Shown here: piece after piece, positions 12,600 through 25,700 of the stretch
Layout of the letters: each line of letters begins with the position of its first letter
Position numbering within the stretch: position 1 is the stretch's first letter
DNA from: Theobroma cacao
Lineage: Eukaryota; Streptophyta; Magnoliopsida; Malvales; Malvaceae
NCBI RefSeq assembly: GCF_000208745.1
Contig: NC_030851.1
Span: 1,946,666-2,010,665 of the forward strand
Length of the DNA: 64,000 bases
Reading direction: 5' to 3'
Notes under the pieces: model-generated
Seen by the model: the letters and a program-made list of their open reading frames with translations, nothing else
Told to the model about the DNA's origin: nothing
The model's database searches: none
Program-made: the position numbers and the translations under genes

Positions 12600-15500
12600 A
12601 GTAACCTTCTTGCATCTACATACAACCTACCTTGATCACATTCCTGAGTGCAGTGTGCTTGACTATGCATTATGCTTTAAAATAACTTAGAATTACATCT
12701 TGAAACATGCAGCACCTTCTTACAGGCAGGGTTCTAAAACTTTTGCAGCAAGACATGGTACAGTAGGGAAACTCTTAGAATTGAAAACAGGGTTGATAAC
12801 CCTTTCTTTTCTTCTCTGCTCCTCTTCTTGCTAGCCAATCTTTTAAGGGAGACAGACCCTTGGGCTGTTTGCAAGAGCTTAATCTTGCTCTTCATGCATG
12901 CATGTGTCACGGTTTCATGTTTTTAATTCAAAAGATGTCAATTAGGTGAAGGAAGATTCTTATTTGTAAGTCTCAAGTCTAGGACACATGCAGGTCGACC
13001 ATTGCCAAATGAAGGTCAAAGAATTATCGAAGCTAAGTTTAAATTTTTTTAATTAATATGCATTAATAATCACATTCACGTCTAATATAAACTGGGTATA
13101 TGTCTTTAAAATTAGTAAACAGGGTAGCTAATTCATGGGAAGAAGAAGAGGGAGATGGGAAAAGGTAAAGAAACCTCCAGGGACTGTCTCTCTCTTCTCT
13201 CACCTGGATTCCATCTGTCACCGTGAAGCACTGACAAAGCATTTGAACAAAGGTAGGCTATGGTCCTGGACCTTCACTTGGTATCAATTTGACAAGACGT
13301 AGAATTATTATATTTGAATCAAACATTGATTCCTCAATAAATTGAAGTAGGCAATCGAAATAAATGTTGCAATTGCTCATGAAGATTGTTTGTTGCGTGA
13401 AAATCAGAAACATAATTAATGAATTTTCAGTTGTCACTCACTAACATAGGAGCTAGTGCATTAACAGGGACAAATGCTTTACATGCCTTAATTCTCACAT
13501 AAAATGATAATAAAATAAAATAAAATTTCTGACCTCTGTTACGGTATTCTTCAATGTGAACACAACGACATTGCCTTTTTCTTTCATTGACTAGTTGTTC
13601 AGATTCAAAGACTAGAACAACTTTTTTTTTGTTTTTCAATATTTGAAATATTTGTATGTATTCATATCCTTAGAAGTATATGATTTAAAATTTCAAGTAT
13701 TGTACATTTTGATTAGATTCGAATTAATTTTTTGAATATGAAATATATATGATTAAATTAAATGTTCGAATACAGGTATATTTACTGTTAAGAGAATGCA
13801 CAAAATTATCTAAAAAACGTAAAGAAAAGAGATGTGAGTGAGAATAACATTCAAGAACAAGGCACATCCACAAACAATCAATTTCTCTCATCATCGGGTC
13901 GGCCTAGATCGGCACAGTAATCTAGGGATAACACTAGATATTGATCCTCCCAAGCGAATGAAAGAGAGAAGATTATAGATATTCATTCATGGTGTACCAC
14001 CAATTTCTCCTTGTACAAGATCATTTGAATGATTTGACACTATCAATATATGTATACATGTATATGTGTATATCTCTAGATTGAGAGACTCACCCAAACA
14101 TATAATGAAGTAGCAAAACTCGAACTCGATTGCTTCATCTTTGGATCTCACCATGAATAGTTTTTAGACCCAAAACAACATTTTACGCAAGTTGTGCAAC
14201 CGTTAAATACTACAAGTGAAGTACTTCTATCTTCGACCTAACATATTATTTTTAGAAAAAAAAAAAAAAGAGTCATCATACGTCCCTTTAGAACAATTTC
14301 ATGATCAAATCTAGAGATGTGAAGAGAATCTACAATGACGATAAGTACTAATTGCCTCTCACCACATAAAACTCTCTTTCTCTATCAAATTATTGAAGCA
14401 AATAAGTAATGTTGATTGAGTTGATCATCATTCACATGCAAGTTCAATGTAAATTTGGTTCACAAATCATAGAACATGCCATGCCAGTTTCAAAATTATT
14501 GATAGAACAGTTTTTGATTGAACTGACAAATGTTTGGCCAATACTCTCTGAGATTCCCGACAAAGGAATATGCGTTTAAATTCATAAGAGAAGTCGTACC
14601 TATTGCAATAATTTATGTAGCCGAAAGTTTCATGTAATCCTTTGGGAAATCTTGCTTCTCAAGAGAATTAGATACAAAAAAGTTGAGGTTCATCCACTTT
14701 GATAATGAGGGCAACAGACAATTTTCCTCTATATTTCCATGATCTCCTTCCTTTTAACTTAAGCTCAAAACCTCTGTTTTTCTTTATGTCTTCAATAGTA
14801 ATAGCTATATAATTGAAAAGGGTATATACTTTGGGCGAAAAACTATTCCGCCGTCCGTTGAAAATCGAATCATATATCAAACTACATCGAAAGCGTCAAG
14901 TGCAAAATTTTTGACCCTTTCCTTCAATTATGATCAACTGAGAGAAGCAAATATTATGACAGATAAATTGACAAAAGCAAAAGCCTCCCGGGCTAGAAAT
15001 TTTAATGATTTTTGTTTTATTTGTCTATCATGTTAATTAATTACGGTTGATGTTTAATTTTCTTGCAACTATGTAATTAAAATCCCTCCCTCCTTTGAAA
15101 GATATATATACACATTTGTATATTCATATTACAACGCTTGTTTAATTAATGAAAAGTAAAATCAGTCAATGCCCCAATGTTGGCTCAAACTTTTGGAAAT
15201 TGGCATTTGTACTTATCCTACTCCAAAATTAACTAAAATTTTTTGAAGAAATAAATTAGCAACTTGAATTTATATATATATATATATATTCTCCTCTCTT
15301 CTTTTTATACATGAATAATGCCAATAGGATAATGTTGAAAATCTTCCCACCTCAAATTTTTCCAAAGCCTCAAGCCGGAATTTATATATTTATTTGATCT
15401 CATGTTGCTATATATCTCTTACAAGCAATATTTTATTTTCTTTTAAAGTGACAACATGACAATAAGGTTGCTAAAAGAGATTCCTTTTATCTTCATATTA

Positions 15501-16600
15501 TTGATCATCGAAAGTAAAGACCTAACCAAAGTTAGGTTGAGACAGAATCTGTGTTTACAGTAACACATTCATGAGTTAATAACAATGGCGAGAAGAAAAA
15601 AAGGGCTAAATCCTCCATAAAATGACACGAAAATAGTGTTTATTGCGGTCGATTCTAGCTTTAACAAGTCCGTCTGTCAAAGAGTTAGCTTTTTCTGAGT
15701 GCATGCCTAAAGTACAGGTAAGTATCCAAAGTATGCATATGATTAAGATCTCCACCAACTTTTAGTTTCTTGAATGCCTTCAATCATTCCTATACAAATG
15801 AATTAAAACAAAATTCATCAGTTACATATTTTCCTGCTCAGTTCACAACCGGCAGTTACATTCTATGGTGGAGAAACAGGCCCAAAGGAAGAAGATTGAA
15901 GGGTTATTTGAAAATTCTCAGATAAAGAAGAAGTGAATGTATACCTCATTAATTAACATTTACAAAAGATTGATCCCACTGCAACCGGATTGGATTTGTC
16001 TCAGTTCTACATACACAGGTCAAGTGAAGAATGGGATTTTATGTCTCTTCTTGTACTGTTCTGCACCACTACTGAAGGGTAAGTCTTTTGTAAATCTTTC
16101 CTCAACAAAAATATTATTATACTTTTAAAAAAAACATTTTTAATTTCTTATCATCCAATGTATATAAAACCTATAAAATTCCACACCCAATATCACACTT
16201 CACATGGGGAAGACCTCATCACTTTCATGAGTTCAATGCAAAGTCACCAGATATACACATATGGCATGCATATGCACATAGTACATGGATATAAACATGT
16301 AGTATAGCATACATACAAATACATGCATGCATACATAAACATGTGAGAGGGTGAAGTTTTTGGACACATGGATGTTGTTCTAAAACTAATTCCTAGATGC
16401 CTCAAAACCGCCTCTGAAAGGTTGTATTTTCCTTGAAGTGAGTACAGTTCCACCTTTTAGCTACCTTTGTCTCCTAGTACAAACTATTGCTCTGATCCCT
16501 TGGAAGAACATGAAAAAGAAAGAACAAAACACTCTTAAAAGAAAGAAAACTAGTCTTAATTGGGAAAGAGAAATCATTAGTGTAAGACCGTGGGTTTGAG
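12600..16600. other. Intergenic region without a recognised gene
   Basis: Four kilobases of mixed AT-rich sequence with many stops in all frames and no protein family I recognise. A TATATA microsatellite sits at about 15,270-15,290 and ATGCATGC/ACATGCAT-type repeats at about 16,255-16,340. The right part may belong to the 3' end of the MIR166 primary transcript. Confidence 0.55.
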
Positions 16601-16933
16601 TGTGTGTTGTTGTGCCTGGAAAGAGAGAGAGAATCTACCATGGAAAAAATGAAAACAGATGTTGGTCAACACACAAAAAAGGGAGGGCTGCTGCAGCAAA
16701 AAAAGAAGTCAATGGCATCTTTCTGATCTTTCGTTTGTTAGCATTTTTGACAAGTGGGTCAAAAGGATTCCATGCAAGAAACCTGAAGCTTAGAGAGAAA
16801 GAGAGACAAGAAGAAGAGAAACTCATAGACTCAATCAAGAGAGAGAGAGAGAAATTGATATTACCATTTGACCAGAAACATGGCCTGGATACAACATCTG
16901 ATGAACCTGGACAGAACCAGAGAGAGGAAGTTG

Positions 16934-17092
16934 TTTTGGTTGACGGGAATGAAGCCTGGTCCGAGATCATATAGGGCTATATGTATTGCAGAAACTTTCC
17001 CGGAAAAAAAAAATGAAATTAATCCAAGAAAATTTCATGGAAATAAAGATCAACCTAGATGACCTCGAGCCAAACAACATTCCCATCAACCG
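16934..17092 (-). ncRNA. MIR166 precursor, hairpin 1
   Basis: On the minus strand the 3' arm (plus coordinates 16944-16964) reads as miR166, matching the canonical 21-mer as I know it except for its last base (G instead of C). The 5' arm (17063-17083) reads as the classic miR166 star, beginning GGAATGTTGTTTGGCTCGAG. Flanking bases pair as well: GGTTGA on the 5' side with TCAACC on the 3' side, and pairing continues past the duplex towards the loop. Only small mismatches interrupt it. miR166 guides cleavage of HD-ZIP III mRNAs and so sets organ polarity, meristem and vascular pattern. No protein gene overlaps on a supported frame. Confidence 0.93.
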
Positions 17093-17169
17093 TTTCTCCT
17101 TTGTAACCAATAATAATTGTTCAGTCTCTCTGATCAAAAAGCCTAAGAAGTAGAGCCGCAAAAAATGAA

Positions 17170-17262
17170 AATGTTTGAGGGGAATGAAGCCTGGTCCGAT
17201 ACCTTTCACTTTGATCACTCTCAAAGCCCCCCGCATCGAGCCAGCCAACATTCCTCTCAAAG
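17170..17262 (-). ncRNA. MIR166 precursor, hairpin 2
   Basis: The 3' arm (plus coordinates 17179-17199) is an exact canonical miR166 on the minus strand. The 5' arm star (17234-17254) begins GGAATGTTGGCTGGCTCGAT. Pairing starts outside the duplex with TTGAG opposite CTCAA and runs through it with a few mismatches, leaving a small loop of about 30-35 bases. It lies immediately 5' (in transcript sense) of hairpin 1, mature-to-mature spacing 235 bases, so both could come from a single primary transcript. Confidence 0.94.
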
Positions 17263-17434
17263 ACAAAACCACTTCCATCACTTACACAGAAACCCTACAA
17301 GACTTAGAAAATTTGAGACAGGAAGGCAAGGGAAGTATTAGGAGGAAACATTACCCTTTCCTACACTGAAAAAAAAAGAAATCCCAAGGCCCCCATTTTT
17401 CTTTTCCACCTTGAGAAAACCCTAGCCTACTAGG

Positions 17435-17441
17435 ATTTATA
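17435..17441 (-). promoter_or_regulatory. Probable TATA box of the MIR166 cluster
   Basis: On the minus strand CTATAAATCC occurs about 175 bases upstream of hairpin 2, which would start transcription near 17,405. The downstream leader is C/T-rich. miRNA genes usually have such Pol II core promoters. Inferred from motif and position. Confidence 0.5.
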
Positions 17442-17564
17442 GAGAGAAAAGGGTTAGCATCTCTCTTCCCTTGATGACATCTCACAAACAGTTGTAAAAT
17501 AAGCTCACACTTTGCATATAGCGCGTATCCCCACGCTCTCATTAATTATTGAACGTTTTCTCTT

Positions 17565-20100
17565 TGGAATTTGAGAGTAGTAGTAGTAGTGGTGGTGGTG
17601 GTGGGACGGGGGAAGAGATCGATGGTGATCAAGCTTGTGACCAGAGTAATAAAAACCCAAACTTTTGATTAGGATCTTCAAGTTACGAACAGAAACAAAC
17701 AAAACAAATCAATAGTTTTATGTTTTGTCACAGGCTGTTCGGAGAATTGAGATTCTTAAAAACATTGCACACTGCTCTTTCCAATGTAAGAGTATCACAT
17801 GATGATGATTAGTTTTGAAAGTTAAAATCGATCTTCAATATTACAAAAATGTTCAAATTTTACTGATTTCTCATGAATTATATACCATTTTCTCTTTTAA
17901 GTTGATCGATACAAATATAATCCGAAATTACTCTAATCTTAGTTTTTCATGATTTTATATATATACTGTTTTCTCTTTTACTTTAATTGATATAAACAAA
18001 ATCCTGAATTACTCTATCTTTAATTTTTCATAATTATATATATATATGTATATATATAATTTTTTTTACTTCAATCGATATAAGTAAAATCCCAAGTCCC
18101 AACTTACTCTAACCTTGATTTTTCATGATTTTGTGTACCATTTATTCCTTTACTTCAATCCATTGAAGTAAAATCCCAAATTACTTTAACTTTAAACGTA
18201 AGAAAGAAGATAAAATATTTATATTTTCTGTCATTAAAAAAAAAGTCAAAAATCATCCCACCCAATAAAATGCAAAACCCAATCTTATATAAATGTCAAA
18301 GAATTAATTTGCAATGAAAAATTAACAATTTATTATTTGAAAAACCCAATAACCAAATTCCTATTTTGGCCTAAACAAAGACCTGTTTGGGTATCCGACA
18401 TTAAGACAACTGACCTAATTTAGATCCTGTCGAAGCAACAACAAAGAGAATGCATCAAACAAAGAGAAATAAGATTACCTTAAAATTTATCCAAACACTG
18501 CATATATTAAAAAAAAAAAACTTGTATTAATTTTAGGTCACGCGCCTTGGAGCTATGGCCTTTTGTTGTTGAGAACAATCACACAGAGAGAACAGAAAAA
18601 AGAAACAATTTTCCGTAATTATGCTTTTCTTTTCTCACTGAAAACGTTTGGGGAAAGTTAACTTAAACCGTAAGCATGGTACAGGCTTAAAAGTTAAAAA
18701 AGGAACGTGTTTTTTCCCTGTTTTACCACCTCACCCTCTACCATTACCAACTCCTGCCACTCAATTATTCTCCCTATCAATTGCATGCTGCCCATTCCAC
18801 CAATTACTTTCTCTAACAAACGCCCCAATAGACTAATAATGAATCTCAGTAAATGATTCCAACCTAATAAATATTCATTTTTATAAGTTAAAAATCTCTT
18901 ATTGATATAAAATTTATGATATAAGAATTAACTAATTAAGATTTCAATTGAAGCTGTAAATATACTTGCAAAGAAGTATGACGATTTTTTTTTCTTTTTT
19001 CCTTAATTTGTGGTTGAAATAAGTCTGTGGGTTCTTTAATATTGAATTAAAAAATATATTGTTTTTTCTAAAATGAAAAGAGAGTTGGTTATGGCTTTAA
19101 ATCATGATTAGGTATGTGGATGATGATCACTAGGTGGTGTGGGGACAACATTTGTGTGGGATGGTATGACTTGTTTATGCAACCAAAACTTTTGACTGGA
19201 ACATCTTTGTGGGAATGCATTTGTCCATTATGTTTGCCTTTATGATGCATGTTACAGTTTGATTTTGTGGGGACAACTCCCCTCTGTTTTCCAACATAGG
19301 AAACCGGGTTTTGATGTTGGGTTATATATTCAAAAAATAATAAAATTTAATTCAAAAAAAAAGTTTCAATTTGAATTCGATAATTTAATATTTATTTACA
19401 GTGTTGAAAACCAAACACTCAACAAAAGTTATTGAGAAAAATATCGGTTATAAGATCGATAAATTTCAAGATGTCAATTTCAACTTCGTTAGTAGAAAAA
19501 ACAAACAAAATCGTCAATTAAATTATTCGAAAGACAAGAAAAAGATTCTATTTTAATATAAAAGTTGCAACTTTGATGATAGAACTAAGAACCCTAATGC
19601 TATCATTGATGAGTGATATGGCATAGGGTTTTGAAAGAGAAGCACGGATGCATATTTATTTTTCCCATTCTTTCATCATTACCTTATTATTGGACTTTCA
19701 AAAAGAAGAAACAATCAAACAACAAGTACTTTTTTATTAGTCTCAGGGAGTTCATGACTTTTTCTATCTCCACATTCATTTCTTCTGTTTACGGTTGGTT
19801 GGCTCCTCAAAGTTGCCAAAACCCTTTTCTTCTTGACTTTCTTTTACTACTTTCATTATTTTTTCTTTTTGTAAAATTGAATTTCTTCAATGAAAACCCT
19901 TTTCCTACTAATTGAAATTTCACTACAATTAAAAGACTATTTTCGACTAAATTCTTCGTTGACATTTTATCGAAACTTTGTCAAAAAAGGGTATTTTTCT
20001 AACAGAATTAATTTCATCTGGATTTTTTTTTTTTAGTGTTTGTGTATGACCACTGACCATGAACATCCATTTGTAAGACAAAGTAAATAACATTTATATG
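17565..20100. other. AT-rich intergenic sequence upstream of MIR166
   Basis: It begins with a short trinucleotide tract (GTAGTAGTGGTGGTGG, 17,576-17,602), then AT-rich DNA. A motif of the form TTTTCATGATTTTxTxTACC / CTTTAATTGATATAAG recurs several times between 17,860 and 18,180, an imperfect tandem array of about 80-100-base units. No coding frame is supported. The first part may contain MIR166 regulatory DNA. Confidence 0.5.
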
Positions 20101-20828
20101 AAGATTTTATTTAAGATAATAAAGAAAGAAAATAGAAAGAAAAGAATATGTAACGTGAGTAAGGTTTTGCCCGTTACAAGTAATGGGTCTGGTGTCGGCG
20201 TGAGCAGTGGAAGAGGGGGGAAACAAATAGCCCGAGTAACGAGGAACCGAAATTAATCGGCGACGTCGACGCTTCAAACTATTTCCTTTCTCTCCCTCCT
20301 CATGCTCTCTCTCCACGGCGCGTGTATCAACAATTATTTATTATCTTTTTCTGTTTTGACATGTAAATTATATAGTCCAATTTATTATTTACCCCTTCAA
20401 CAAAAAATATAATCATTTAATAAATATTAAAAATAATAATGTTCATAAATTAGAATTTTCAATACACAAATAAAAGGCCGAAAATCTTCAAGTCCTTTCA
20501 GAATTTTTTTACTATGTATTTAGTAAATTTCTTATATTAACATGGTTCTTGTTATTTATTTTTATTACTAGGATTTAAGATTAAAAGTTAGAGTTTTTAG
20601 TTGAGAAAATGAGATAAAAAATTTTATTTTAAATATAAAATTAAATAATTTTGCTGAAAATAGGGTGGAGAGAGCGCGTGGAAAAGGAATGGGTAGAAAT
20701 TAATGAGATGAAAGCCCCAACTCGAAGAAAACACAAGTCAAAAAGAGCTTTGTCATTCGTGTGGGAAAGCGGGAAGTGTTCATCAAAGGAGATGGACGGC
20801 CGGGATGCGCCCACATCGTACGCTGAGA

Positions 20829-20861
20829 GGGGGGGGTTGGAAAAGACCCCTAACCCCCCCC
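20829..20861. repeat. Perfect G/C inverted repeat
   Basis: Eight Gs plus TT (20829-20838) face AA plus eight Cs (20852-20861), a 10-bp perfect stem with a 13-base loop inside the GC-rich island. Confidence 0.8.
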
Positions 20862-21192
20862 TTCCACGTGCTTGTATTAAATGCCCCCACGTACGGTCAC
20901 TGTTCTTTTTCCATTTTCCCTTTTTTTTAATTTTCTCCTGTGGGCCCCATCGCCGAGGAGGAGACAAGACCACGTTGGTGTCCTGAGAAGCTGACCATCT
21001 CGGACACGTGGTGTTCCAACATTCGCTGTCTCTCTTCCCCCACCTTCGCGGGCCCCACCCCCTCCAGCCCTTGGGTGGGCAATTATGCGTTAATGATGAT
21101 AGATGTGAGAGAAGAAGAAAAAAAAAATGATGGTGTCAGTCAGATTTGACAGTGTCACCAGCTGGTCAGACGAGTGCCCTTATGTGTCTCTT

Positions 21193-21217
21193 TGTGTGTG
21201 TGTGTGTGTGTGTGTGT
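21193..21217. repeat. (TG)n microsatellite
   Basis: A run of TG dinucleotides, followed 55 bases later by a 12-G homopolymer at 21272-21283. Confidence 0.95.
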
Positions 21218-21299
21218 TTTTTGTGTTTTGAATCGCTGAGTTGACTCGGGCAGGGGAGGGGAAGGGAAGGTGGGGGGGGGGGGAATTCAATTCGCATGG

Positions 21300-22600
21300 A
21301 ATGTTGATGAATGAGGAGTTACAGGCATTTTGCATATTTCCCGCTTCTTTTCTCTTTGAGTAATTCCAGTCATTCTATTTCCATGTCAGTGTCTATTTAC
21401 AGTTTGGGTCCTACTCATTTAATGAATTCCAATCTATTTCAACATTCTTTATTCCCAAAAATAAAAATTTTGAATCTAGAAGTTGTTTTTTTTTTTGGCC
21501 TTTTTACTGTGCTTGTGTTCTTTCCCACCAACCCTTCCACCAATCTTTTCCAATTTGATATATCCCTTAAGGCATATTTGTAACTTTTTCATGATGCTAC
21601 AATCTTTCTGTCACAATTTCCTTTTCCTTCTTAACTTTTATGGGATATAAGCAAAAAATAAAAAATAAAAAGTAAAAAAATTGATGAATTATATGTATAT
21701 TTCTTGTGATTTTTATTGTTTTTCCGTATATATTCTGTTATTTCTTTTTTTTAGCCAATTAATATTTTGTGAATAAATTCTACTTTCATAAGAAGTTGCA
21801 CAGTTAATTTCATCAAATAAATGTAAAGCTAAATAAGAAGCAGAATATAATAAATGATATCTTAAATTATCTGTATGTTGATCAAGGGCTTGGTGTCACT
21901 GCTAACAGAAAATTGATTGCTTCGTGACCTAGGTTAGGGGTGTTTCTTAGGTCGAAGTTTAGGCCTTAAAGGCGCCATTGACTCATGGGAATTGGGCCAT
22001 TCATTTGTCTGCTCCGACTCCGAGGTTGAGACTCCCATGCCCTTTTGTGCAGTTGTTGTAGTTTCAATGAATCTGATGGTAAAAGACAAATGCCAAGAAA
22101 AAACAAGACAATGATACTTTCATTTCAGACCTTGAATTCAACTCACTCCACTGTTACTCTTTTTGGGCATGTATATTGTAGCTTTAAGATGTTCAATCCC
22201 CAGACTTGGAACACTAGCAGAAGCTCATTTGGCACTATCAGTGGAAAAAAGTACTTTATGTAACGAATTCACATTTTTAATTCAAAAAACATATTCATTA
22301 AATGAAGAAAAATTTTTATTTATAAATTCTTGGATTTACAATCAACCTCGGTTCAAAGTAATCATTGATTGAAATCCTACTTTTGAAGAAATTATATTCT
22401 AATCATTGAATTAAATATTGTATTCACCCATGAACCGAGATTCAATGGGCCAGCGCTTGGATTCTTTTTAAGTTAACCAGTCAAGAGCTTTATACTCAGG
22501 TCAGGCAGTAGCCCATTTGCAGATTGCAACCCAATCGCCGAGCTTTCTTTTACAAGTTCGAAGAAAGGTAAAGCAAGAGGATTAGGATTCAACTTCAAAA
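21300..22600. other. Intergenic region left of the ARGLU1 homologue
   Basis: T-rich and AT-rich DNA without a supported gene. The right end, after about 22,590, is probably the 3' UTR of the minus-strand ARGLU1-like gene. Confidence 0.5.
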
Positions 22601-22700
22601 CTGCATTGAAAAATTGAAAATATGGTACATCCTCAAATTACAAATGCAAGTTCAGCACATATGTATTTGAACAGCTTAAGATCAACTTCTCCCGAGCAAA

Positions 22701-25700
22701 TCATTTTGAGCCAAGTGCAAAGGACAACTTCGGTCTTAATTTGTTCTTTCCTAATAATTTCATCTGATTTAAACGTTCTTCCTCCTCCTGCTGCTTCTTC
22801 CTCTTCATGGCCACTTCCTTTTGTCTTTGAAGCTCCTCTAATTCCCGATAACGTTCCTCCTCTCTCTGCTGCTGTTCCACTGCTTCCCTTCTCTGAGCTT
22901 CTTCCACCCTCTTTCGGTTCTCTTCAAGCATCTTTTCCAGCTCTTCTTTCTCTTTTCGAGCTTGCTCCTGTAATCCAAAATTAGTCACGGTTGATTACAA
23001 AACGGGAATAAACAAACAGAATAATGGCTAAATCATTAAGTCATGGCCACGTGTGTGAGCTGTGGGAAGACATTGGATTAAGACCCACAGTTTCTGCTAA
23101 TAACCAAGATGCTATGGTTTTCATCAATAAACAGAAGGTTTCTTGACCAGAAAACTTCAACAAAGGGCATTAGGGACAGAAAGGACAAATTGAAGACCAG
23201 GTTATTCTTTTATACAAATGATTCATCCCATCTGTCACAGTTTTTGCCTTTCAGACAATTCAATGTGTCAACAATTCCATGTTGCATACGAAAGAATAAC
23301 TGAATCAAACAACAAGAGACAAGCATTTCACAGGACTGTTGTCTTTGATATTTACCTCTTTTCGCCTAGCCTCAAGAAGAGCACCTTCCTTTTCTTTTTC
23401 AAGTTGAGCTGCAACTTCATCATTAAGTCTTCTCCTTCCCTCCTCTAATCGCCTCCGAATTTCCTGCTTGAGTTCCTCAGAATTCAAGCTCTCTTCCACT
23501 TTTTTCTGAATTGCTTCTTCCACTCTCTTTGCGGTCTCTTCTTCTATCAATTTCAATTCGGCTTCCTGTTGACGCCTGGGAAAAGAAAAGAAAATGTCAA
23601 GCAGGAAAATGACACCAATGCATTTGGGGAAAAATGCTGCAACCTTTCATTATAGAGGTCTTTCCATCCAGACAACACTACATAAAAAGCAGCTGACAAG
23701 CCACGTTCCTTTTTCCTTTTTTCTTTTCTTTCTATCACCATCTTTCTGGATTCACTATGTAACTATAATAAATGGGCAAACTAACCTTCATGACGACAAA
23801 GGCACTAAAATATGCTATGCTTTTAAGGCATACCTCTAATCGAACCTGATCCAAACAAAGAGTTTCAAAACTGGTGAACAGTAGATAAACGTGCATCCAA
23901 TCAGATCATCAAATATAACAAGTTGAATTATAGCAGTAACTTCCTTCAGAAAATCCTGTGGAGAAGAATGTCAAGTACCTTGCCGCAATTTTATTAATCA
24001 CCATAATACTTCAAACCTTGCACCAAAATACATTTTCGACAAAAAAGTTTACATCTTTTTATAGATATCATCATAATTTTATAAGTGGTGAATAAAGGCA
24101 CCAAGGCACTGAAAGGAATAACAAGGGTAACAACTAAATAATAACGCTTATTGTTCTATGATAATAATTCACTGAAAGCAAATAAATTACATTAAGGTCT
24201 TCAATAATCAATTATCAATTGTTTCCAAAAAAGGTCTTAAATGATCAATTAAACTCTTAATCCCAGCCACTAATTGATTCATTATACATTCATACCATCA
24301 GAATCCTTTCAATTAAAAATGTATGTTAACGCTTATTGCTGATATTTAAGTAAAACTGTATGAAATTGATAACAGTTATGACTGAAATGGGTGGCCCAAA
24401 CACATGAAAACCCAATTTCCATGTGAACATAAGAACAGCACATGAACATAAATAGTCAAGGACAAACAGAAAATGAGATTTTACACCTGCAGGTTCAACT
24501 AATTGATTTGAAAGTGAATGACATAATAAGACAATAAGTTCTAAGTATTACAAAACATTTTTCATAAAAAATGGGCTAGGCATATCACTTTAAATACCCA
24601 TTCTAGGCAAATTTTAATGCAATTATTTTCCAGTAAGACATTAAAATAAAATCAGGACTTAAACCTAACATGACTAGGCATGACTCCCCTGCCTTGCCAC
24701 CAAAGCTACAGCTCAGTTTCAATTCAATTCCATAACTCAATAATAATGGTTCAACTCAAAACATTAAATGGCAACCACTGCAGATAACAAAAGCAACAAA
24801 GTTAAGAAGCATGACAGTGCAGACATTTTTCCTTTTGTGTTCACCAAGACCACAATGGTAAGCACATAAATAATCTCTCTCTGGTCTTTTTCTTAGTACT
24901 TTTCTATGTGGATGCATGATTGCATGTGCTGTATAAGAAGCTTATCAACTACTCTAGGTAAAATGCCATATAACTAAGTAGTAATGGAGGTAAGGAAAAG
25001 GCAAAAGTGGTTGGTGTACATGCAACAAATGCTCTTTGCCCGTCAAGACTAACATTGAAGGCCTGAAGATGAGTTTTGATTATTGCAAGACCTGACAACC
25101 CACTTGAGATCCTCGCTTTCTATCTTCCCAATTTCCCATATGAGTTGTATTACATCATCCCAGTAAACCAAATATCAAATTTTATGACAAAAACTATCCA
25201 GTAGTATATCACCTTCCAGTAAATCAAACGTGTGTAGCAAAACTTAAGCAGACTGGAAACACTTCAAGAAGATCTCAAAGAACTGTAAAAGAAAAATTAA
25301 AATAGCCTGCATAAAGATGAGAATATTTTATCTACCTTTTCTTCTCTTCCTCTTGTTTTTTCAATTTCTCACTAGCATTTTTGCGCTCTATCAACCCAAG
25401 ACTTGGGCTAGATGATTTATGAGTAGGAGACAATGAAGAACTCCTACTTCTTTGCCTCTTAAAACGCTTTGGAGTTGGAGAACGACTTTTATGATGTCTT
25501 GCAATTGGAGAACGACTTTTGCGGCGTCGTGGACTAATAGAACGACTCTTCCTTCTGTACAACAACACAAATTATTGAGTAACAGCAATAGACTTTGGGC
25601 ATCACTAGCTACACAAACTAAGTATGAAGACAGCTCACCATCTAGCAGAATAAATAAAAAAGCATATACATTTACCTCAAACATTGTTAAGATAAGCATT

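Larger units (their letters stand above)
20100..21290. promoter_or_regulatory. GC-rich island without an assigned gene
   Basis: Base composition rises sharply against AT-rich surroundings at about 20,150-20,330 and 20,660-21,290. The second block contains CCACGTGC at about 20,864, a CACGTGG G-box at about 21,005, two GGGCCCC motifs (TCP-type) and pyrimidine tracts, all typical of plant promoters. Both strands have overlapping open frames of about 110 codons at 20,641-20,986, but they mirror each other and match no family I know, so I do not call them genes. It could be the promoter of an unannotated non-coding RNA or a relic. Confidence 0.4.

Noticed and set aside
16600..16974. Open frame of about 124 codons (+) and 111 codons (-) next to the miR166 hairpins
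   Set aside because: They overlap the MIR166 primary transcript, mirror each other on opposite strands, are rich in simple GAGA-type sequence and match no protein family. Chance frames are more likely.
20641..20986. Overlapping ~110-codon frames on both strands
   Set aside because: GC-rich DNA gives long chance frames. Neither shows a family motif, splice context or plausible start, so only the island itself is reported.
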